From a virus, in IMG/VR virus record IMGVR_UViG_3300025096_000028, positions 1-52,649 of that record: a stretch of DNA of 52,649 nucleotides; one strand, 5' to 3'. Every line of letters starts with the position of its first letter. Position 1 is the first letter of the stretch. This document shows, piece by piece, positions 7,344-17,900 of the stretch. The notes under the pieces were generated by a model, which ran no database searches, was not told the origin of the DNA, and saw nothing but the letters and a program-made list of their open reading frames with translations. Both the position numbers and the translations under genes were made by a program.

Positions 7344-8924
7344 ATGGCATTTGGATACAAGCCAAATACATCTCAAATTACTACAGCTTTAAATGATATA
7401 TTAGAGTCTAGACAAAAAAGAGAAGCAGCAGAACAAGCTAGCGAAGAAAGAATTTTAGCATTACAAAGAGATGCATTTGAAAGCGATAGAGATTGGAATG
7501 AAAAATTAGCCGATAAAGTTAAAACAAATTTAGAAGGATTAATAAGAGGAGCTAAAGATGAAAGACACTACAATGTTCAATCTTTTAGAGATAGTTATTT
7601 GTCTCCTTTATATGAAATACACAAAGATAGCGCAGAAGGATTTGGCGGATTAAGAAACCAATTTATAAAGAGCGGCTTAAGCCCTTTTATGTCTAATAAA
7701 ATGGCTGGATTAATTTGGTCTGCTGGAGTTAATAATACAGACCATGTCCCTGTTATTGAATTTGCAGATTTGATAAATAATGAAATACAGAATGAAGATG
7801 ATACATTTGAAGATGCTTTAGCAGCTTTTGGTATTCTACCTCCTGGAAAAGAACTTAGTGAACCAAGAAATCAAAAAGTTTATAGTGAAGCTGAAAATCT
7901 TATAGGCAATCATCAGGAAGTAATAGAGTTAAATCAAAAATTAGAGGATTTTTATCGAATAAGCCCTTCTAAGTTAATTAAAAATGTATCTTCTTCAGAA
8001 TTTGATATGGGAGAAGGAGTATTTAGTGGAAAACCTGGTGGTGATGATGATGATGATAATCCACTAGAATATACATTTCCATTTTCTACAAATGATGTAG
8101 AATCTGTTTTTAATATGGATGCTAATAGACAAACACAATATTTCAATAGTATAGGTTGGGGAAGTGCTGTATATAGCATGGATATGACTGAAGACGCTAT
8201 GAATCAAAATCTTGCATTAAATGCAGAAGCGCAATTAGGGTTAGATAAAATGGATGACTACTATTTAGATATAGCTAGTAAACAAGGATATGACTTAACT
8301 AACGAAGATATGGGTAATTTAAATAGACTTATAGAATTAAGAAGAAGTCTACTTCAGAACGAAGCTACTGTATTTACTAATAATATTAATCAATTCACTA
8401 GCCAAGGCGGTGGAGGTGCTGGAGGTGGTTCTGGTTCTGGTTCTGGAGGTGGTTCTGGTTCTGGTTCTGGAGGTGCTGGAGGCGGTGGAGGTGCTGGAGA
8501 TAGTGACCAAACTCAGTATGGATATATGGGAGAATTTGGACATGATGCTAAACAACTTCCTGCTACATTAGCAATGAAGGCATATAATACTGTTATGAAT
8601 ATGGGAGCTACAATGGAAGACAATAAATATGCTCAGGAGATGAAACTTGTAGTTAGAGATAAACACCTTTTGGGGAAAGCTTCAATAAAACTTAGAGAAC
8701 TAGAAGAAACTCCTGTAGAAAAACGAAGAACGAATTATGACAATCAACTTAATAGCCTTCAACAAAACGTTGAAAGACTTGAAACAAAATTTAACGATAG
8801 AATTTTAGATTTTAACGATAGATATAATACAAATTTTGGAGCATATTCTATACCTTTCTTAGAAAAGATGATACATATGACAAAAGATAATTCTCCAAAC
8901 GATATTCTAAAAAGAAAGAGATAA
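7344..8924 (+). CDS. internal virion or core protein with Gly-Ser linker
   Basis: Encodes 526 residues. It is mostly helical and charged (RQKREAAEQASEERILALQRDAF near the start), with a poly-Asp patch (GGDDDDDNP) near residue 235. A pure Gly/Ser/Ala linker at residues 355-385 separates an N-terminal part from a C-terminal coiled-coil domain (LRELEETPVEKRRTNYDNQLNSL). The position between a gp14-like gene and the giant protein suggests a member of the ejected internal core. No family was recognised. It starts one base after the preceding stop. Confidence 0.5.
   Translation: MAFGYKPNTSQITTALNDILESRQKREAAEQASEERILALQRDAFESDRDWNEKLADKVKTNLEGLIRGAKDERHYNVQSFRDSYLSPLYEIHKDSAEGFGGLRNQFIKSGLSPFMSNKMAGLIWSAGVNNTDHVPVIEFADLINNEIQNEDDTFEDALAAFGILPPGKELSEPRNQKVYSEAENLIGNHQEVIELNQKLEDFYRISPSKLIKNVSSSEFDMGEGVFSGKPGGDDDDDNPLEYTFPFSTNDVESVFNMDANRQTQYFNSIGWGSAVYSMDMTEDAMNQNLALNAEAQLGLDKMDDYYLDIASKQGYDLTNEDMGNLNRLIELRRSLLQNEATVFTNNINQFTSQGGGGAGGGSGSGSGGGSGSGSGGAGGGGGAGDSDQTQYGYMGEFGHDAKQLPATLAMKAYNTVMNMGATMEDNKYAQEMKLVVRDKHLLGKASIKLRELEETPVEKRRTNYDNQLNSLQQNVERLETKFNDRILDFNDRYNTNFGAYSIPFLEKMIHMTKDNSPNDILKRKR
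8406..8498 (+). repeat. low-complexity Gly-Ser repeat inside the core protein gene
   Basis: A run of GGN and TCT codons encodes 31 consecutive Gly, Ser or Ala residues. The unit GGAGGTGGTTCTGGTTCTGG occurs twice in tandem. It forms a flexible linker in the protein at 7344-8924 and is locally much richer in G than the rest of the genome, so slippage is likely to change its length between relatives. Confidence 0.95.
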
Positions 8925-8927
8925 TTT

Positions 8928-11900
8928 ATGCCAGATGATAATATATTTGAACAGTCTTTACTTCAAAGGCTTGCAAGAGGAGAAGAGGTAGAAGATAACA
9001 CTTTTGATATAAAAAATCGTGTATCTAATTACGAACAAAATATATCAACTCAAACTCCTAAACCTAATCAAGATTTATCTAAATTACTACAAGAAAGAGC
9101 CGAAAGAGCAGGAAGACCTCCTTCTAAAAAACAATCTGATGTATATAGCTATGAAGATAGAGTAGATTTTTCTGGAAACCCTACTGATAGAGTTCATTTT
9201 TGGGAAAGTGAAAGGTCCTTAATGGAACAACTTGGTAGAGGTTCAGCAATGTTTGGAGAAGGGATTGTTGACCAAGCGCTTTTAGGTGCTCCAAGTACAT
9301 TTACTGATTGGGAAGATATTGCTCCTGACCCAGAAACTGGCTTAGAAAGATTTATGCAAATGAGTGGAGAAACTATTGGTTTTATTCTTCCATTTATGGC
9401 TACTAAAGGAAGGACTAGCGCAGCAGCTCAAAGCAGTAAAGCTGGAGCAAAAACTGGTCTCAAACAACTTGAAACATCTGTTGATGCTGCTATATCTAAA
9501 AAGAATTTAAAATTTGATTCCAAATTATACAAAACTGCAGATGACGCTAAAGATTTTATTGTAAAACAAGCAACTGCACTTACAGTTGGAAATAAACTGT
9601 CAAATTTTGCTAGAATGAGCGCAGTTCAAAAAACTAAATTTTCTCGTGATATGCAACACAATACTGGTAAAATGATTAAAGAATTTGTAGCAAAACAAGG
9701 AATTAGAGGAATTGATGATGAGGCGGTAAAACTTATTAGTAAAGATATGGGAACATGGTGGACATCTATTGATGGTAGAGTAGTATCAAGTCTAGAAGAT
9801 TTAATGACTAACAATCTTATGAAACGTAATTTATTTGCAAATTGGGATACAACTGGAAAATATGCAGCTTATATGGGCGGAATGATGGAAGAAGCAGCTT
9901 TATTTGCTATGGTTGAAGGTATGGCTTTAGGAGTGCAAGATTTATCTTCAGCTGATTGGTGGGGATATAAGCCTAAAGCGTTAGATGGAGAGAATAAAGT
10001 TCCTATAGGAATTATGGATTATTTAAAAACTGGAATACATGCATCTGTATTTGGTGCAGCTTTAGGATGGACACGTGCTGCGATTCCAGGTGGGGTTAGA
10101 GGTGGAGTATTTAAACAAATGAAAGGTTCTAACTTAGATAATATAAATTCAATGTTAAATGGTCCAGGTACTAATTTTGCAAAAGGTATTAAAACAACTA
10201 CTAAAGAAGGTAGACAATCTTTAAATCATATGCATAGAGCTTATGGACAAATAGATGACCTTATTTTAAAAGATAAAGAGTTGGGAACAGTAGGTATTCC
10301 TACGGTACTAGGAAAAAAAGCACGAAATCATCCATCGTTTAAAAAATTACCAGAGAAGTTTAGAAATAAAGAACTTTTCCTACCAGAAGATTTAGCTAAA
10401 CTAGCATCTGATGAAACTCTTACAAGAGCTCAAAAAATTGCTATTGCTGAAATTCAACAAGATGGCTTACAACATTTAGCTAAAAGAGTTAGAACTGATA
10501 TGAGAGTCGCATTTGCAAAAACAATGAAAGCTGATTGGTTTGGAGGAACTGTAAATGGAGAAAGAATAATGGGAAGTTTTCCTAGAGTATTAGCTGGTGG
10601 TACATTATTTGGCGTTCAGGGTTGGATAGACCCGAATGTCCCTATGGATGATAAAATATTTCATACTATGTTAGGTATGGCATTCTTAAAGGGTGGTAGA
10701 GACTTGCAATTTAAAGGAAGAGATGTTTCTTTAGATAGAATGACAAATAGATGGAATTCTAAATCTTCAGGATTATTTGGTAGAACTAGTGCTGATTTTC
10801 CTAAAAATTTAGAAATATTAAGCGAAATAAACTCAACAACTGGAGTAGATGTAGGTAATAGAGGTGTTTGGGGACCTATTTTCAATAGAATAGAACAAGA
10901 TAGGATTGATTTTTGGGACCAAGTACAACCAGTTGGAGGTGTCAATGAAAAAACAAGCACTTTTCATAAAAAGGTTTTAGAGAAAGATAAAAAGGGTAAC
11001 TATAAATATTTAGTAAAAGAAAAATTTGATACAGATGGAAATGATATAACTTTTAAAGGTGATACAGATTTAAAGCTAAAAGGACCTAGAGACCAATTTA
11101 TTCCTAATTATATATATTGGTCAAGAAATGTACAAAGTGCTTTCAATAAAGAAGGAAATAAAATTATACCAGAAGGCTATAGAGTAAAAGATATTACTAT
11201 GCAAGAATTAAAATCTTCAGAAGCTCGTGGTATGGAGAAGATGTTCAAAGAACTAGATGTATTTAATTCATTTGATATGTGGAGATATTTGACTAAATCA
11301 GGAGGTTTGCATATTAAAAAGGGTGTTGATATGATGGTAAGTGACATGATAAAGACAGACTTTCTTATTAGACCAGATGGAAAAAAATATAGTCTTGTAG
11401 GACAAACAAACGATGGATTTACAAAATTATCCCCTATTGACTCTAGTCGTTTAGATTTATCAAAAATGAGTGATGCACACAAAGAAAATCAATTACATAT
11501 TGAACAAGCTCTTGATACTTGGAATAGAGTTGTTGACTTAAATCATAGAAATAGTGATATGCCTTTTTCCCAAATAGGACAACCTATAAAAATTGATAAT
11601 AGAACAAGCGGCTTGATAGAATGGGCTAATCATATACAATCATCTCAAGAAAGATTTAGTGATAGATTAAAACCGATGGGATTTAAAAAAATAATTAAAA
11701 TTGATAATTTTCTTGAAGCTCAATATGACATATTTAATGATTTCAATAGTGTAGATAAAAGCATTAGCGTATTAAAAAAATTGTATGAAACAAAACAAGA
11801 CAAATTAGAACCTTCTGAAAAAAGAATATTAGATAAAATTAATGATGCAATAAAAACAGAAAAAGATGGAAAGATTACAGATTTAGTTTTAGTGTCTGAT

Positions 11901-14900
11901 AGTCCAACCTCAAATATAAATAAAAAACAAAGTCTTTTTATTAACTCTATAAGAGATGCAGCTAGAAATATTCCAGGACAAAAATCAGTAAGACCTAATG
12001 TTACTGAAAGACCGACTCTGGAACAAATGAAAAGACTTGAAGAAGGTAAAGATATTAAAAAAATATCTAATAAAGATATTAATGAAATAATGGAATTTTT
12101 TCATAGAGAAGGAGTAACTATTTGGTCTAATGGATACAAAAAAATGAAACAACTTGAAGATTTCACAGAAACTGTTGTAAAATTTCAAGCTCATGAATCT
12201 CTAAAAAAATCAGAATTTCCAGTACTTGACGCTGAAGGAAAAGTTATAGGAAAAACACCGTTTAGTTTGAAACATTTTAATGTAATTCAAATCTTAAAAG
12301 AACAGGGTATTGTTGATAGTTTTCTAGGAGTCACTAAAGATGTTCAATTATTTGGAGAAAGTTTGACCTCTTTTAACAAAAGACAAAAAAATCTTAATTT
12401 TGATAAAATGTTTGAAGAAATAGATAAAAAAGGTCTAGCAGACTACAAAAAATCTTTAGAAGATGCTAATCTTTCTCAAGTAGAAATAAATAATAGATTA
12501 AAAATCTATGAATCATTTAAAGATATGGCTGAAAATCCAAAAACAATAGATATGAAAATGCAAGAAATTAATGCTCTTATAGATAATCTTACTAATAAAT
12601 ATAGACCAGAATTAGGTTCTTATACTGGTGTATTAAGTCCCCATACAAGACAAACTCAAATTTTAATTCCTAGCAATCAAGCTCAACTTTTATACATTAA
12701 ATTAAGCGAAGTTTTAACTCAAGAAAAATATGGAAAAGAACAAATTTTTCATAAAAAATTATTTGATATGGATTCAAACCGACCAAATGACCAAAGACAT
12801 AGTGCTATAATGAAAATGATTACCGCTGACTTAATGACTAGCAGAGAATCAAGTGTAAAACAATTTGATGCCGCTGTTTTAAGTAAATTGTACGATGTAA
12901 CAAAAAATGAATTTGCATGGAATAAAGATAGATATGTGGACAAACTTGAGCCAGGAGACCTTATGATGGCTCTTAAATCTGAATTAAAAAAATTTAATTC
13001 TATTATGGAGAATGGTTGGGATTACTCTAAAAGACAAATTAAAGAACGATACGAAAATTTTGAACAATTAGATATGACTAAAGATTCAGAATTAATGTCA
13101 CAATCTTGGACAGTAGACCATTTATTAGAATACAATCTTGGAGAATGGACCTCATTAGAAGAGGGTGTAAGTAAAAGAAAATACTTACATAATAATATTT
13201 TTATAAAAGAATTTTATGGAGACGTTGCTAAGTTTAATCTAAAATTCAAAGAACAATTAGAATTACATAATAGCGAATTTAGAGATAATCCAAATCTTAC
13301 ACAATCTGTGCTAATGAAAGTTTCAACAGATTTAGTAAACTCAAAAGATAGACCAATCATTGAAATAGACTTAAAAGATAAAGCCAGAACAACAAGAGAA
13401 GATATTTCAGTTACTCAAAGTATTAGAGATGGAATAATTGAAAAACTAATTAGCGACCCAGCTCAACAAGCATTTGGTATAAAAAATAAAATTATTTATG
13501 TTAAAAGTACATTAAAAAATAGAGAAGGAAAAGAAGCAAGTTTATTTGATAAAGATATGTATATAGATGCAGCTGATGCAGCATATAACGGAGAATTACC
13601 TTATATGCCTAAAAATCCTAAAGATATGGTATCAGAATATCAGGGTAGGGATGTAGAAAGACCATCTGATTTAAAAATTGAGACAACAGGACAAGGGGAA
13701 GTTTTACCTAGATTAATGTTTTATCTTCGTCATCCTAATAGTATGAAAGGAAAAATTGACTCATTTAAATTAAATGATAGTTTAGTTGATACTGTTTTGA
13801 ATACTTATCTTAAGACTTTATATAAAGATGGTCAAAAAGAAATGGCAGATAAATTTATTGCTGATAATAACGTAAAAAATGAACAACGTATAGACCCAGT
13901 AACAGAAGAAATTGTTACTATTAAAGATTCTTGGACTTTTGGAGGTAAAAATCAATCTCCATTATTTTCTGATTTTAATGTTTTCCCTATAGAACCAACA
14001 TTAGGTAGACAATTATTTAGAGACATGCTTTATACTTTAGAGTTAAGAGAAATAAAAAAAGAAAAAGGATTAGATAATTTTTATAAAGAACTATCGCAAG
14101 ACCCAGAGCTTCATGCTCTAGAACAGACAAGAATCAAGATAGTTGATAATTCTAATTCTGTTCGCCTTGATAAACCTTTATTAAAGAAACATTATGAATT
14201 TATGTCAGAATCTAAAGTAGAGTTTGAAGGCAAAAAAGATATTCTTGAAATGAATCAAAGAGCTACAAATAGTCATCCAGAAGGTAGGACAATTAAAAAA
14301 GTTGTAATTAGAGATGAAAATTTAAATGGTAAAGTTGCCGAAATTGTGAGTGTACAAAATAGGCTTATAAAGGGACTAGAAAAGTTAATAAACAATCCTG
14401 AAACAAACATTTATTCTAAAAAAATCTATGAAAGAGAACTTGAAAATATAAAAGATTTATATAAAAATCAAGGCTATGGTGAGGTGTCTGCTGGAGATTC
14501 TTATATGATGGTTACTAAAAAGTTTCATGATTTTATGGATTACACTAGATTCGGAAGAGAGCCAGGCACTTCTAAATCTGGTGGTATTAAAGCGCATTAT
14601 GCAGATATAAAAAATCCTAAACTATTTGGTTTATACAAAACATTTCTTCAGAAACACAAAATGATGGAAAAAATAGTAGAAGGAACAGATGTAGAAGTAG
14701 TTGTTTTTAACACTGCATCTAAAAAAATGGGTCAAAATTATCACAAAGAAATGGCAGAGAAGTTTATTTCTTTAGATAACTTTACTTCAGAAAATTTTAA
14801 TTTAAATAGTTTAAAAGAGAAAATAAAAGATAAAAATACTCATATACCTGTAGATATAGAAGGATTTAGTATTATGTACAGAAAAGGCAATAAAACTGAT

Positions 14901-17900
14901 GTTCCAGCTCCAGCTAATCAATCTTTACATTTTGACATGTTAACTTCTTCAAAAGAATTAGGAGATTCCAATGTAATGAATCAATTCATTAGAGATATTT
15001 ATGGAAAAAAATTGGAGACAGCAAATGAAAATGCTAGAAGAATTGGTAAAACTCAATACATGAATGAACAAATAGCAAAATTAAAACAATTAGTAAATCG
15101 TAAAAGTATTCATAATGCTGAAAGTATGGAAGGGTTTGTTTTAGGAGAAGGTGATATGAAAGTCGCCAAATTACTTACTATGTTTGATGCTCCTCCTCAA
15201 TTAGGTGGAGTTACTATGACTGAGTTGTTATTAAAAGATATATTTAGTGAATCTTTAAATCCTAAAGTTTCAGGTTCACATGCTGTATTTGCTCCAGATA
15301 TAAGATTTAAAAAAGATGGAACTTTGGAAAATCCTTTAAAAATTCCTATTGTTGATAAAGATACAGGAGAACATTTTCAATTAGGAGAAATTATAGTTCC
15401 TCATGATTTCAGAACTAGACAAACTAATATAGATAAAATTACAATAGAAATTCCTAAAAAAGGAGAAAATAATATAATTGTAAATGGTTCTGAAGCATCA
15501 AAACATGGTATAACATTAAGAGAAAATGGTACTATGTATGATTACGCAAAAAACGGACAACAAACTCCATTATATCAAGTTAAAGTAGATATGTATGAAC
15601 ATCAAGGAAGAAGAAGTAAAGATGGAGACCCAGCTGATATATGGGTTGTTAAAGATTTAAAAGAAGCAAATGAACAATTACAAGCAATGAAAGAAGGTCC
15701 AGGAGGAGCTGTAAACTTTGCTAATAAGATTGTAAAAAATAAGAATATAGAAAGTGGAGAATATATATTAAGGGACAACAAAGCTGATAGAGGTGACCAT
15801 AAATATATTTATATTAAAGGTAGTAAAGCTCATAAAGAACTATTAAAAGAAGAAATTATCGTTCCTGACACAAATGGAAATTTAACAGTTAGACAACAAG
15901 CTCTTCAAAAAGACCCTAAAAAAGTAAAAGGAAAACAATATATTAAAGGAGCTGAAATACCATATAATGTGGTTTTATTCGCAAGAAGAGACCCTTACTA
16001 CAAAGAAGGTAGTGTAGTTCCTGTTGCTTTAAAAGATTTTAATGAAAGAGATAATGGAAATCAATTTATATTAAATGATAAAGATGCTTTCCATCACGTT
16101 GAAACAGATATGGATGGAGATACTGCATCTATTTCTCACAGCTATTCTAAAGAAGTTTCTAAAGAATTTATGAAGATTGCTTCTCAAGCGATGGCTACAC
16201 AAGTTAGACCAACAAATGGAAATGCTGCTTACGAAACTCTTACAAGTGGTCCTTACAATCCAATGAAAGAAATAAGTCAATTAGAATATTCTGAAGTACA
16301 AGCAAGAGCAGCTAGATTGAGAGGAAGTGTTATGCAAGTTTCTCATATTGCTCATTGGTTTTTAAATAACAATAGTCGTAATGACCTTAGGATATTGAAT
16401 GAAAAGGGAGATGCAGTTTTTTATGAAGGACCTATGTTCCCTATATCTGGTACTGATAAAGGAATTCAATTATTTTTAGGAATAAGACAAGAAGTTAGAG
16501 ATAAACAGGGAGCAAGTAGGTTTAGACAAGAATTAGCTAAAGATATTCAAACTTTAGTAGATACAGCTAAAGGTGAATGGGATACAGAATATTTTAGTAG
16601 TGCTAGAGATATAACTAACAGATTATTATTTCATAAAGACTATGGATTATTTGTTCCTATGAAAAGGCAGAAGAGAAAAGATGGAAAATATAAAGACGAA
16701 CTTGTATGGATTGAACAGCCTAATATTGATTTCAGAAGAGACCATGTTACCGCATTTCAAGCAATAGAAAAATTATGGATGATTAAAAAAGATTCTTTAA
16801 AATTTAGAAACAATGAATTGAATGCAGATGGTAGTATGAGAAAGCCTAAATTTAAAGATAGAAAAGCAACAATGGATAGATATGGTGAAGAATTGTCTTC
16901 TTTTGAATGGAGTGAAGAAGCTAATGCCCTAAGAAATGAAATGGGATGGAGTCAAAGTCAGCAAATACTTCGTGGATTTGGTGATAATGCTAATTTTATG
17001 AGAAATAAAAATGGAACAAGCAATATGGGAATGATTGATAGAATTGACTATTCTATGCATAGCGGGATTAACCATGGATGGAAATGGAAAAATACTGATA
17101 CAGATATTACAAGTCTTGTAGAAAGTACAATAGATAAATTTACAGCTACTAGAGAAAGAGGCGAAAATAATAAGTATTTAAGTGATGCCGAGCATTATAA
17201 TAAAATAATAGAGGCATTCAACAAAGAAACTAAAGAAGTTGGTGCAAAATTTTATATGCTAGAAACTCTTCAAAATCAAGTAGCTGAATTAAGAAATGAA
17301 AGAAAAGGTCTTACAGGCAATGACGCTTCTAGTGCTGCTAAACTTACAGCTCAGATAGAGGCTAAAAAAGTTCTTATAGAGAATATGAAGAAAATTGAAC
17401 TAAAAGAATATTTAGATGTAGATTCATATTTTACAGACAAAGCAAAATTAAAACCTAAAGTTAAACAATTTCTAGATTCTGTTTTTAATGATTATAAAAT
17501 AAGAGAAGAAAGAATATTAAAAGAAGAAAAAGGAGATAATTTCTCTGTTTTAGATGCAGATGCTAAGAGCAAAATAGAAGCAAGAGCTAAAGCAAGTATG
17601 GAAAAAAATGGTATTAATATTGAACAAGTATCTAGGGGAGATGTATTAGAAGCTATGGCTGCTGAAAGAGCATTTGGTAATTTAGCTGAATCTACTCCTG
17701 GACTTTTGAAAGTGAATGCAGAAACTCATAAAGAATTAATTAATATCATAGATAATCTTAAAAAAGATTATAGTGAAGCTATGTTAAAAGAATATAAGCC
17801 AAAAGAATCATCAGGATTTATAAATGATAATTATATTGTAGATATTTATAGAGAACAATTATTAGGTATATTACGTGCTGATAAATATCAAAATCCAGCT

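Noticed and set aside
16071-16280. antisense open frame opposite the DxDGD motif
   Set aside because: Lies wholly within the giant gene, without ribosome site; shadow frame.
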